From assembly GCA_945873015.1 (NCBI GenBank), contig CAMCBY010000012.1, positions 1-25,228 on the forward strand: a DNA stretch of 25,228 nt. Reading direction: 5' to 3'. The notes below the pieces were generated by a model. It was not told where the DNA came from. It did no database searches and worked only from the letters and a program-made list of their open reading frames with translations. The first letter of the stretch is position 1, and each line of letters starts with the position of its first letter. Positions 1 through 7,578 of the stretch are shown here, one piece after another. This DNA is from Klebsiella pneumoniae. Its GTDB lineage: Bacteria; Pseudomonadota; Gammaproteobacteria; Ga0077536. The position numbers were made by a program, and so were the translations under genes.

Positions 1-67
1 CGTTGGCGGCAAGGGCATGACCAGTAACCAGTACGAAGACCGTCAACCACAGCAATCTGATACGCAT
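1..67 (-). CDS. Secreted protein, N-terminal fragment (cut by left window edge)
   Basis: An open frame starts at the ATG complementary to 65-67 and runs off the window after 22 codons. The visible peptide is a textbook signal peptide: MRIR at the N-terminus, a hydrophobic core (LLWLTVFVLVTG), and an ALA-AN signal peptidase I site at about residues 19-22. The mature part lies outside the window, so the function is unknown. A weak GAG-containing stretch lies upstream, and a GTG directly before the ATG is an alternative start. It is on the same strand as, and about 160 nt downstream of, the amidohydrolase, so it may be a separate unit or a distal member of that operon. The evidence is the signal peptide only, because the fragment is too short for a family call. 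Confidence 0.6.
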   Translation of the reverse strand, partial: MRIRLLWLTVFVLVTGHALAAN

Positions 68-135
68 CACAGCAAGCCTCAAAAACAGGTTTCATAACAA
101 ACGCTACGCCGCCAGCGCCGCGCGACTCAGCAGCA

Positions 136-158
136 CCGCGGTGTCTTCACCACCGCGG
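136..158 (-). terminator. Possible hairpin after the amidohydrolase operon
   Basis: An 8-bp perfect stem (CCGCGGTG at 136-143 pairing with CACCGCGG at 151-158) with a 7-nt loop lies about 70 nt after the amidohydrolase stop codon. No clear run of U follows on the minus strand, so if it terminates transcription it is not a canonical intrinsic terminator. The rest of 68-226 holds nothing else I can identify. Confidence 0.3.
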
Positions 159-226
159 CCCATGAACACACCAGCGCGCGCGCCAAGCGTATGCCAGGCG
201 TGTCGATGACAGCGCATTTCAGCTCG

Positions 227-1933
227 TCAACGACCGAGGGTGGCAATCGGCGCTTCGAGATTGTGCACCACACGGCCCTCGAACAGCGTCAACTCGACGC
301 GCGTGTCTGCCACCGCGTCAGGCTCAATCGAAAAAAGATTGCGGTCGAGAACGATCAGATCGGCCGACATGCCGACCGCCAACGTGCCCGTCATGTGCTC
401 ACGGCGCAGCGCCCGCGCGCCCGCCACGGTAAACAGTCGCAGGGCCTCTCCTAGCGGGATAGCCTGCTCGGCCCACAGCGCGCCGGCAGCGACATTGCGT
501 GCGTCGCGACGCGTCACCAGGCTGGCGATCGCCGGCCACGGGTCCATCGATGCCACCGCGGCCGGCCAGTCCGAGCCGGCCAGTAACGGCGCACCGGACT
601 CCAGCAGATCACGAATGGGCCAGTAACGTTCGGCACGTGCGCCGAGGGCTGACCGTATCGACGCCATGATCGACGCCGGAAACCACAGGTAAGGCGACAG
701 ATCGGCCGCCACATTCAGAGCGGCGAAACGCGGCAGATCCTGCGCTGCGACGAAGCCGGCATGGGCCAACTCGTGACGCAGGTCCGAGCGGCCCGATACG
801 CCGTGGGCAGTCTCGATGGCGTTCAGGGCCACCTGCACCGAGCGGTCGCCGGCAGTGTGCAATTTGACGGTAAAGCCGCGCTGTTCGAGCGCTGCGATGT
901 CCTGCGCCAGCACCGGCTCATCAACATGCAACTCGCCGCAATAATCCGCCGCGAAATCCGGGTGGCTCACGTAAGGTGCAAGCATCGCCGCGCTGCGCGC
1001 CGAAGTCGGCACGCCGTCGAGATAAATCTTCACAAACCGCGTATCGACATGTTTTGAGGCATATCGATCGCGCCACTGTTCAAGCAACGCAACATCAAGC
1101 GGCGTGTCGCGATGACCATAAGGCGTGGTCATGGACGCGGCAACATAAAGGTCGAGTTCACCGCGCATGTCGACTGCCTGATAGGCCTCGAGCAAGGGCA
1201 CACTGGCATCGGCATCGTTGATGCCGATGATGCCGTAGCCATGGGCGATGCGCATCATTTCGCGCACCGCGGTCTGATATTGCTCAGCGCTCCAATCGGG
1301 CAGGCGCGCACGTGCCTGGCTGTCAGCCGCCTCCAGCAACAGTCCATTCGGTCGCCGACCGCCCGCTTCACGCACGATACGACCGCCGGCGGGGTCGGCA
1401 CTATGGTCATCGATCCCGACCAGCGCCAGCGCGCGACTGTTGGCCCAGCCGTTGTGGCCAGAATCATCACGCAGATACACCGCCCGATGGGCACAGACCT
1501 CATCGAGCCAGGCCCGTGGTGACGGGATCGCATAACGCTCGAAGAAACCGCTGCCCCAGCGCCCGCCGATGATGACGCTGTCACCCGCCTCGCGCGCCAT
1601 GCTGTCAGCCACCGCCGCGGCTATCTGCTCAGGCGTCGCATCGAATTCAAACTTGCAGGAAAACAATCGGGCGAGCGCGCCCTTGGTCGGATGACAGTGC
1701 GCATCGATAAGACCGGGCATGACCATGCGCCCATCGAGGTCGATGAGTTCGCTGTCCGCTGCGAACAAGCGTCGCAGTTCGTGAGTGCTGCCGACCGCGA
1801 CGATACGACCGGCACGCAGCGCCACCGCTTCGGCGCGCGGTTGCGCAAGGTCCATGGTGTGGATGTCGCCATTGATAAGCAGGATATTTGCCGACGAGGC
1901 CGTCATCGATGCCGCGCCGCTGTCTGTGCTCAC
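227..1933 (-). CDS. YtcJ-like amidohydrolase (Amidohydrolase_3 family)
   Basis: A predicted metal-dependent hydrolase of 568 residues, a normal length for the family. It has the composite beta-sandwich/TIM-barrel pattern of the amidohydrolase superfamily: an N-terminal strand-rich segment (ILLINGDIHTMD, residues 17-28), GLIDAHCHP with the metal-binding HxH (H79, H81), FVKIYLDG with a lysine at 302, KLHTAGD (H359), RHELAHA (387-393), GSDWP with the barrel-end Asp (D455), and the C-terminal ADLIVLDRNLF sandwich strand. The start is GTG at 1933, chosen for a strong AAGGAGGT site 7 nt upstream; an internal ATG ten codons in is the alternative. It begins 21 nt after the GCS2 stop, so it is probably the fourth gene of the operon. 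Substrates of YtcJ-like enzymes are mostly unknown. From context I infer hydrolysis of an amide made or used by the upstream ligases. Confidence 0.88.
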   Translation of the reverse strand: MSTDSGAASMTASSANILLINGDIHTMDLAQPRAEAVALRAGRIVAVGSTHELRRLFAADSELIDLDGRMVMPGLIDAHCHPTKGALARLFSCKFEFDATPEQIAAAVADSMAREAGDSVIIGGRWGSGFFERYAIPSPRAWLDEVCAHRAVYLRDDSGHNGWANSRALALVGIDDHSADPAGGRIVREAGGRRPNGLLLEAADSQARARLPDWSAEQYQTAVREMMRIAHGYGIIGINDADASVPLLEAYQAVDMRGELDLYVAASMTTPYGHRDTPLDVALLEQWRDRYASKHVDTRFVKIYLDGVPTSARSAAMLAPYVSHPDFAADYCGELHVDEPVLAQDIAALEQRGFTVKLHTAGDRSVQVALNAIETAHGVSGRSDLRHELAHAGFVAAQDLPRFAALNVAADLSPYLWFPASIMASIRSALGARAERYWPIRDLLESGAPLLAGSDWPAAVASMDPWPAIASLVTRRDARNVAAGALWAEQAIPLGEALRLFTVAGARALRREHMTGTLAVGMSADLIVLDRNLFSIEPDAVADTRVELTLFEGRVVHNLEAPIATLGR

Positions 1934-1940
1934 GTGCCCT

Positions 1941-1948
1941 ACCTCCTT
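1941..1948 (-). promoter_or_regulatory. Strong ribosome binding site deciding the GTG start of the amidohydrolase
   Basis: On the minus strand the sequence AAGGAGGT lies 7 nt before the GTG at 1933, inside the 21-nt gap after the preceding stop codon. It is the best Shine-Dalgarno match I noticed in the window. It supports GTG initiation over the downstream ATG and suggests independent, efficient translation within the operon. Confidence 0.7.
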
Positions 1949-1954
1949 CTGGAC

Positions 1955-3181
1955 TCAGTACAGCCGATTCTCGTCGAGCGCGACACACAGCGCGCCATAC
2001 AGGCCACGCAGTTGTTCGCGCGAGGGCTGCGCTCCGCCCACCTCCAGCAACCGACGCGCCAGCGGTGCGCGCTTGAGCAAGGCCGCGACAGACTCAGCGC
2101 CGCGCCCGTCGAGCACGCCGCTACGCTCGCACAGGGTTTGCCAGGCGGCACCCATGGTGCAGGCCTGCGACGGCAGACCCAACGCGGCCAGCACGCTACC
2201 GTCTGAAATCAGACATTGGTCGCCTTCACGCAAACTGCGTTCAAACAAATCAGCAAGCGTGTCGGTGGCCACCGCAGCCTGCACGGCGCCGTTGCTGTCG
2301 TGCTCTTCATAAAGCCGTTTGACCAGCCCCACCACCGCGCGCGCCACCGCCAGATCGGCGCGCGGGCTCTCCTGCGCATCGAGAATACGAATTTCGATAG
2401 CGCCGCGCTCAAAACGCGCGATGGCGCCCCGCGAGTTCAGCCATTCACCATCCAGCACCTTGTCGGTATCGAGCGGCGCAATAGCACCAAACATCGGCGC
2501 AAGAATGCGACTGTGATATTCATCGATACTCGCCACCCGGTCGGGAATCACGCGACCGGTAATCTCGGGCACGCGTCTCTGATTCAGACGATAAGTCTCG
2601 AGCCGCGTGTCGAGCAGGCCGCTGGCACGGCCATCGACATAGGGCGAGGCCGCCGCCAATGCCGGCAACAGCGGCAGTGCGATACGAATCGCATCGTGCA
2701 GACGCACAAACTCCGCGTCATTGGCGAACGGCAGGTTGATATGCATGCTTTGCAGATTCGCCCAGCCATGACCGCGACAATCAAAAATGCGGTCATAGGT
2801 GGCGTAGATCTCATTCTGCTCGTGCGGCCACAGGCGTTGCTCGGTCAGCGGGTCCATCCACGGATGCATGGGGCCGGGCAGAATACGCGCGTTGTACTTT
2901 GCGAGCAGCTTATCGATGCGCGCAAGCTCGGCGGCGAACAAGTCATCAAGACCATCGAGACCTGGCGCCGGCCCATTGGTCTTCAGTTCGATGACGTGCA
3001 GCGACAACTCGTTGGACCAGGCTATCGGTCCATCGGCGAATTCGTTGACTTCGGCGCCCGCGACATCGGCCAACAGGCGGTCGGCGATGGCGCGCACATC
3101 GAGCGTGTCGCGGTCGACGATGGCGTATTCAATTTCGATGCCGTAGGCGGCAAAAGCATGCAAAGGGGCACGGCTGCTCAT
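1955..3181 (-). CDS. GCS2-family carboxylate-amine ligase (glutamate-cysteine ligase-like)
   Basis: A 408-residue protein of the GCS2 (YbdK-like) branch of the glutamine-synthetase-fold ligases, which join a carboxylate to an amine using ATP. The sequence shows the opening YGIEIEYAIVD strand (acidic metal/nucleotide residues at about 15-23), the ELKTNGP segment (about 66-72), HPWMDP (about 106-111), the GWANLQSMHINLP strand (about 138-150) and AIEIRILDAQESPRADLAV (about 285-303). These match the metal- and substrate-binding strands of the fold. The ATG at 3181 overlaps the stop of the upstream ATP-grasp gene (ATGA, 3178-3181), so the two are translationally coupled. Family knowledge: YbdK has weak glutamate-cysteine ligase activity, but most relatives have unknown substrates. 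Because a second amide ligase and a papain-like protein sit beside it, I infer a dedicated peptide or amide pathway rather than glutathione synthesis. Confidence 0.85.
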   Translation of the reverse strand: MSSRAPLHAFAAYGIEIEYAIVDRDTLDVRAIADRLLADVAGAEVNEFADGPIAWSNELSLHVIELKTNGPAPGLDGLDDLFAAELARIDKLLAKYNARILPGPMHPWMDPLTEQRLWPHEQNEIYATYDRIFDCRGHGWANLQSMHINLPFANDAEFVRLHDAIRIALPLLPALAAASPYVDGRASGLLDTRLETYRLNQRRVPEITGRVIPDRVASIDEYHSRILAPMFGAIAPLDTDKVLDGEWLNSRGAIARFERGAIEIRILDAQESPRADLAVARAVVGLVKRLYEEHDSNGAVQAAVATDTLADLFERSLREGDQCLISDGSVLAALGLPSQACTMGAAWQTLCERSGVLDGRGAESVAALLKRAPLARRLLEVGGAQPSREQLRGLYGALCVALDENRLY

Positions 3182-4656
3182 GCGATGTCGAACTCCAGGC
3201 GCTTGCGCGCAATGATGCGGCGGAGCATGAGCCCCATGATTTCCCGATACAGGGCGTCTTTCAGGATCTTGTCTTCATTGCCGGCATCGACATTGGGATT
3301 GTCGTTGACTTCGATCACCACCGCGCGACGGCCGATACGCTTCAAGTCCACGCCATAGAAACCGTCGCCGATAAGATTGGCGGCACGCACCGCCGCGCGC
3401 ACGATGTCGGCCGGTGCTTCGGCTACACTCAGGGTATCAACCGCGCCCTCGGCCGAGGTCTTGCCACTCGCATCGCGCTGGATCACCTGCCAGTGACTCT
3501 TGGCCATGTGATAACGGCACACATACAACGGCCGGCCGTCCAGCACGCCTACTCGCCAATCAAAGTCAGTCGGCAGGAACTCCTGGGCGACGACCAGATC
3601 AGAGCCGTCAAAAAATTTATCCAGCGCACGATGCAGTTCCTCGGCGTCGGCCACTTTGATCACGCCGGCGGAAAACGAACTGTCGGGCGCCTTCAGCACA
3701 CACGGGAAACCGCACACCGCTTCCACCTCGTGGGCATTGCCCCGATGCACAATGAGGGTCTTGGGAATGGCAACGTCGTAACGGTCGAGCAGCTCGGCGA
3801 GATAAACCTTGTTGGTGCAACGGATGATGGAACGCGGGTCGTCGATGACCACCAGCCCTTCCGCTTCGGCGCGGCTCGCCATGCGGTAGGTGTGATGATT
3901 GACCGACGTGGTCTCGCGGATGAACAGCGCGTCGAACTCTGCAAGACGGCCCACGTCATCGCGGGTAATAAATTCACAGGCCATGCCCACTGCATCCGCG
4001 GCGCGCTCGAATTTCTTCAAGGCCTTGGCATCAGATGGCGGGGTCTTCTCGTTGGGGTCGACGAGAATGGCGACATCAAAGCGCGACGCCGCGGGTTTGC
4101 GCCGCACCGGATGACTGCGCTGGAAATGCACGGCGGCGGCCTGGGCAAAAAACGCATGATGTTTCTCGGGAATGTCGTTGGCACTGACCAGCACCACCGA
4201 ACGCAATTCCCAGCGACTGCCGCTGCGCTCGAGGCGAGCGCGCAGCAAAGGCGCGGGGAACAAGTCGAACAAGGCCTTGGCAAGCGCGTCGTAGCGGCTC
4301 GCCATGTTCTGTCCGAAATAGATAGACAACTCAAAACTCTTCGAACGCAGCGGCTTCAACATGCGTTGAATACGCTCATCGAGATCTTCTGACAGCGCCC
4401 GCACAACGCTGCGAGAGCGCAGTCCCTGCAGGGTGCTGATGCTCGGCATCGGCCGATGGCCACGCGCTTCCGCCAGCAGCGAGACGTAATAACCCGCGGT
4501 CTGATAACGATAGGAACGACACAGGTTAAAGACCTTGGCCGCACGCATGTCGCTGTAGCGCCTGTCGGTCAGGTAATCGCCGGACGAAATGACCTCCACG
4601 CCGGGAATGGTCAGCGCCCAGCGCTTGGGATTATCGACAACCAGCAATGCACTCAT
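3178..4656 (-). CDS. RLAN-domain ATP-grasp ligase (RimK-like)
   Basis: A 492-residue two-part enzyme. Residues 1 to about 170 match the RLAN domain that precedes certain RimK-like ATP-grasps (LLVVDNPKRW, the YLTD-RRYSD segment, KVFNLCRSYRYQTAGYYVSLLAEARGH in several pieces, STLQGLRSRS). Residues from about 280 form the ATP-grasp: FPCVLKAPDSSFSAGV as the ATP-binding lysine/glycine-rich loop, LVVAQEFLP, DWRVGVLDG, and the Mg-binding end VIEVNDNPNVDAG. ATP-grasp enzymes of this type activate a carboxylate as acylphosphate and join it to an amine; E. coli RimK adds glutamates to ribosomal protein S6. The RLAN form is distinct, and I infer a different acceptor. It overlaps its neighbours by 4 nt on both sides (4653-4656 and 3178-3181), so the three proteins are very likely made together. 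The call is firm at family level; the substrate is unknown. Confidence 0.88.
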   Translation of the reverse strand: MSALLVVDNPKRWALTIPGVEVISSGDYLTDRRYSDMRAAKVFNLCRSYRYQTAGYYVSLLAEARGHRPMPSISTLQGLRSRSVVRALSEDLDERIQRMLKPLRSKSFELSIYFGQNMASRYDALAKALFDLFPAPLLRARLERSGSRWELRSVVLVSANDIPEKHHAFFAQAAAVHFQRSHPVRRKPAASRFDVAILVDPNEKTPPSDAKALKKFERAADAVGMACEFITRDDVGRLAEFDALFIRETTSVNHHTYRMASRAEAEGLVVIDDPRSIIRCTNKVYLAELLDRYDVAIPKTLIVHRGNAHEVEAVCGFPCVLKAPDSSFSAGVIKVADAEELHRALDKFFDGSDLVVAQEFLPTDFDWRVGVLDGRPLYVCRYHMAKSHWQVIQRDASGKTSAEGAVDTLSVAEAPADIVRAAVRAANLIGDGFYGVDLKRIGRRAVVIEVNDNPNVDAGNEDKILKDALYREIMGLMLRRIIARKRLEFDIA

Positions 4657-5366
4657 GACTCTCGCTCCAGAATGAGCAGACTGGCGTCATAGGTCATGAC
4701 GCCGAGCAAAATGGCACCGATCACACGATCGATGTGCACCCAATATTTCTGGCCGGCACCGACCGGATTGGGCACGTAAGGGTCAGCGACGGCAATCGAG
4801 CGGTCGTCGCGGTTATAGCCGGCCAGCACCACGAAGTGGCCACAGGATTCGCCATGCACGTCATCCGGGTCGTCGTGCGGACCGGATACCCGCGCCTGAC
4901 GGTACAGGTAGGTCAGATTGAGACCGGCGATGACCGGCACACCACGACGAAACATGCCACGCAGTTCGGCGCGGGTCAGATCGGCGAAACGCAGACGCCC
5001 GCCGCGCTCGAGAAACTCGCAATAACCTTCGACCGCAAACTTGAACTTGGCGCTGCGTTTGCGCGCCGCGCGCTCGCGCAGTTTGGCCGCGATATCGGTG
5101 TCCGGGTCGGCAAACCAGGTCGGGTCGAACAGGTTGAGATTGAAGGTATAGATGGTCGCGTCAAAGCCGCGCCGCAAGGCATCACAGGCCAGATGCACTT
5201 CGAGCGTGCCGCCGTCTTCCAGCGCTGTGACCGAGTCGATGACTTTGCGCAGGCCCACGTTAAGACCGTGGAAACGATACAGCGCATGCAGACAAGTCGG
5301 GCCACAGGTGATGCCATCGGGCTGCGGCTCGATATCTACCGGCAGTTCGAGGACGTCAATCGACAC
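4653..5366 (-). CDS. Papain-like / C39-like cysteine peptidase
   Basis: A 237-residue protein with the landmarks of C39-like (DUF3335-type) papain-fold peptidases: QPDGITCGPTCL with the probable nucleophile C21 and oxyanion Gln15, SCGHFVVLAGYN with the probable catalytic H177, and VADPY with the probable D195. No signal peptide, membrane segment or ABC-transporter domain is visible, so it is not a bacteriocin-exporter C39. Relatives associated with RLAN/ATP-grasp genes are often fused to a GNAT acetyltransferase domain; this one begins directly with the peptidase region. Possible roles are cleaving the amide product, processing a precursor, or acting in reverse as an amidotransferase. The start is GTG at 5366, with only a weak purine stretch upstream, so it is less certain than the family. 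It is the first gene of the operon and its stop overlaps the ligase start. Confidence 0.8.
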   Translation of the reverse strand: MSIDVLELPVDIEPQPDGITCGPTCLHALYRFHGLNVGLRKVIDSVTALEDGGTLEVHLACDALRRGFDATIYTFNLNLFDPTWFADPDTDIAAKLRERAARKRSAKFKFAVEGYCEFLERGGRLRFADLTRAELRGMFRRGVPVIAGLNLTYLYRQARVSGPHDDPDDVHGESCGHFVVLAGYNRDDRSIAVADPYVPNPVGAGQKYWVHIDRVIGAILLGVMTYDASLLILERES

Positions 5367-5420
5367 TTGGCAGTCTCAATAGAGACGGGTTGCGGATGCT
5401 CAGAGCGGCCCCTCCCGGGT

Positions 5421-5451
5421 TTGAAATCATTCCTTGCGCACGGTCAATAAT
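5421..5451 (+). promoter_or_regulatory. Possible sigma70-type promoter for the LLM oxidoreductase gene
   Basis: TTGAAA (5421-5426) and AATAAT (5446-5451) are separated by 19 nt, slightly long, and lie about 140 nt before the ATG at 5590 in the divergent region 5367-5589. On the minus strand a TTGACC at 5447-5442 with a poor -10 (TCAAAC) could serve the peptidase-ligase operon, so the two promoters may overlap. This is read by eye. Confidence 0.3.
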
Positions 5452-5589
5452 ACCCGCATCGAGTGCCTAGGACGGCCACCGATTTTCGGGTTTAATGCCG
5501 CGCAGGGAAACAGTGCCCGCGCAACGCCGACATTGGCATGCCGCCCGCCGGCACGCCCCCATCGCCTTACCTCGCGAGGACCCGCAACC

Positions 5590-6696
5590 ATGAAATTCGG
5601 CCTGATTTACGAACTTTCCACGCCGCGGCCGTTTACCGCCGCCACCCAGCGCGAAGTCTTCGAGAATGCACTCGAACAGATTCGTGTGGTCGATGAGCTT
5701 GGCTTTGGCAGCGTGTGGTGTGTCGAGCACCATTTCCTTGAGGAATACAGCCACGCCAGTTGCCCGGACATGTTCCTGACTGCCGCCGCGCGCGAGACCA
5801 AGAACATCCGCCTCGGGTTTGGCATCGGCACCTGCGTGCCGTCCATGCATTCGCCGATCCGCTGGGCCGAGAAGGCCGCATTTCTCGATCATCTGTCCAA
5901 TGGTCGGGTTGAATTCGGCACCGGCCGTTCCTCGACCTGGAACGAGCTCGGTGGTTTCAATTCGATTATCGACGACACCAAACGCACCTGGGATGAGTTC
6001 TGCCGCGTGATCCCGAAGATGTGGACCGAGGAGCGTTTCTCCTACAACGGCACTTACTTCAGCATGCCTGAACGCTGTGTGCTGCCGAAGCCCTTGCAGG
6101 ATCCTCATCCGCCCATGTGGGTGGCCGTGACCGCGCCGGGCACCGAATTCGATGCCGCCGATCGCGGCATGGGCGCGCTGATCCTGTCTATTTCGGACGT
6201 CGAAAGAAATATTCCACGCATCAAGGAATATCGCGAGCGCATCAAACGCTGCCAGCCGGTCGGTTCGTTCGTCAACGATCAGGTCGCAATTGCCAACTGG
6301 CTGTATTGCCATGCCGATGATGACTACGCCAAGGCCAAGGGCGACGAACTCATCAGCACCTTCGGCTACATGGCCGGCCAGACCATCGAGGTGTCGGAGG
6401 CCTATCCCGCCAACAACTACACCGCCATCGGCCTGCTCAGTTCGCTGCGTCCCGATCCGAATGCGCCGGGCGATCAGAAGAAACCGCCGGCCAGTGGTCT
6501 GTGTTTCGGCAATCCCAAAACCCTCATCGAGACCATCAAACGCTGGGAAGCGGCCGGCGCCGACCACCTGGTGTTCATGATTCAGGCGCGCGAGCATCTG
6601 GCGCAGAAGGACGTGCTCGATTCGCTGCGGCTGTTCGCCAAGGAAGTCATGCCGCACTTCAGCGATGCGCCGATGAGCGCGGCGGTGAACGCATGA
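5590..6696 (+). CDS. LLM-class (luciferase-like) flavin-dependent oxidoreductase
   Basis: A 368-residue TIM-barrel flavoprotein of the bacterial luciferase/alkane monooxygenase superfamily, which uses reduced flavin and oxygen or F420 to oxidise small substrates. Visible landmarks are MKFGLIYEL (first barrel strand), SVWCVEHHFLEEY with the typical EHHF (about 46-49), LTAAARETKNIRLGFGI, SPIRWAEKAAFLDHLSNGRVEFGTGR (in parts), and the late GADHLVFMIQ strand. I chose the ATG at 5590, with a GAGGA stretch about 9 nt before it. The frame stays open further upstream, but that part has no family similarity. The stop overlaps the next start (ATGA, 6693-6696), so it is coupled to the acetoacetate-decarboxylase-like gene. 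The substrate is unknown; the pairing suggests oxidation of a keto acid, lipid or aromatic intermediate. Confidence 0.88.
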   Translation: MKFGLIYELSTPRPFTAATQREVFENALEQIRVVDELGFGSVWCVEHHFLEEYSHASCPDMFLTAAARETKNIRLGFGIGTCVPSMHSPIRWAEKAAFLDHLSNGRVEFGTGRSSTWNELGGFNSIIDDTKRTWDEFCRVIPKMWTEERFSYNGTYFSMPERCVLPKPLQDPHPPMWVAVTAPGTEFDAADRGMGALILSISDVERNIPRIKEYRERIKRCQPVGSFVNDQVAIANWLYCHADDDYAKAKGDELISTFGYMAGQTIEVSEAYPANNYTAIGLLSSLRPDPNAPGDQKKPPASGLCFGNPKTLIETIKRWEAAGADHLVFMIQAREHLAQKDVLDSLRLFAKEVMPHFSDAPMSAAVNA

Positions 6697-7457
6697 ACGC
6701 GCCGGTGCTGCTATACGGCAACCGTGCGCCTGACACCGTGCCGCTGGCGCCGACTGCGCTCGACGTCTCGCCGCAGGAAATTTTAATCCTGCCCGATGTG
6801 CAGATTCTCTACGTGTTGCACGAGATGCCGATGCAGGCAGCGCTTACGCGCCTGCCGGTGGCCTTGCATCCCAGCATCCCGGCGGTGCTCGGCATGACCT
6901 TTATCCATGCCAAGGACAGTCCGTTTGGCGAATTCACCCTCGCCTATCTCGGCATCGCCTGCCGCACCGGCATCAAGCCGCGTCATTTCATCACCGGAGC
7001 GTTTTGTGGCAACCCGGCAGCCGCCAATTTTTTCACCAGCCGCTATGGCTTCGACTGCAAGAGCGCCACGGTCAGCTATCGCGAAACCTATGACCGCATC
7101 CGCGGTGACGTGGTGATGGACGGTCGCAGCATTCTCGATGTGGCTATCGCCGAGTGCCTGCCACTGGTCGGCGCCGGCGGCATGATCAAGTATTCGCCGC
7201 CCCTGACCGCGACCCGCGTCAATGGTGCAGCGGCGCTGGTGCAGTTCGAAGCCGGCTATGACTTCAAACGCTCGGTGCGCGGTCGCTCGCAGTTGGCAAC
7301 GTTTGACGCCGCCGCGCTAGGCGATGCCGCCGTCACACCCACCATGGGCATCGCAGGCTCCCACGCGGTGGTCGATCTGCACTTGATGCCGGTGCGTTTT
7401 CAAGTCGATTTGACCACCCCCGCTGAAGCGGGTGGCGCGAAGAAGATCGCGCGCTGA
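6693..7457 (+). CDS. Acetoacetate decarboxylase-family protein (beta-cone fold)
   Basis: A 254-residue protein resembling the acetoacetate decarboxylase (ADC) family in length and order of conserved segments: an early 'L(P/T)..L-P' entry (LTRLPVALHPSIPAVLG, 51-67), GEFTLAYLGIACR (79-91), the central FFTSRYGFDCKSATVSY segment (113-129), a GGMIKYSPPLTAT strand, and AVVDLHLMPVRFQVDL near the end. In Clostridium ADC the Schiff-base lysine lies in the central segment (K115 next to K116, then LGYP). Here the aligned positions appear to be S116-R117 before YGFD, so classic decarboxylation is doubtful by my alignment. The start is fixed by the 4-nt overlap with the flavoprotein gene. Alternative roles seen in the superfamily include dehydratase, cyclase or ligand-binding functions. 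The family call is moderate; the activity is unknown. Confidence 0.65.
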   Translation: MNAPVLLYGNRAPDTVPLAPTALDVSPQEILILPDVQILYVLHEMPMQAALTRLPVALHPSIPAVLGMTFIHAKDSPFGEFTLAYLGIACRTGIKPRHFITGAFCGNPAAANFFTSRYGFDCKSATVSYRETYDRIRGDVVMDGRSILDVAIAECLPLVGAGGMIKYSPPLTATRVNGAAALVQFEAGYDFKRSVRGRSQLATFDAAALGDAAVTPTMGIAGSHAVVDLHLMPVRFQVDLTTPAEAGGAKKIAR

Positions 7458-7477
7458 TTTCAGTCCGCCGCAAGCGA

Positions 7478-7520
7478 CGCAGGTGATCCGCTGGGGTCAC
7501 CTGCGACCTCGCGCTGTTTT
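7478..7520 (+). terminator. Intrinsic-terminator-like hairpin after the LLM/ADC pair
   Basis: CGCAGGTGA (7478-7486) pairs perfectly with TCACCTGCG (7497-7505), and three more pairs inside (TCC with GGG, one of them a T-G pair) give a 12-bp stem with a 4-nt loop. A short TTTT run follows at 7517-7520. It lies 20 nt after the stop at 7457 and before the convergent VPLPA-CTERM gene, so it may serve both strands. Confidence 0.6.
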
Positions 7521-7578
7521 CGCAAAGCCGCTCAGTGTCGGTGATTCATGCCGGTCCGCGCGGCCTGCGCATCATTGC

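Noticed and set aside
107..226. After the amidohydrolase TGA the same frame stays open for 40 codons to a TAG at 104-106, and another frame reads DELKCAVIDTPG-like text, hinting at read-through or a broken gene tail.
   Set aside because: Forty open codons are common in GC-rich DNA, the amidohydrolase already ends with its family's normal C-terminal strand, and neither reading shows a recognisable domain.
2216..3358. Long plus-strand frame (380 codons) opposite the GCS2 gene.
   Set aside because: It is a complementary-strand shadow of a well-supported gene and shows no domain; similar shadows occur at 23084-24376 and 3493-4392 (plus) and 5467-6657 (minus).
5434..5589. In-frame upstream extension of the flavin monooxygenase by 52 codons.
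   Set aside because: The extension is proline/arginine-rich and unlike the family, whose barrel begins at MKFGLIYEL; a GAGGA stretch sits just before the ATG at 5590.
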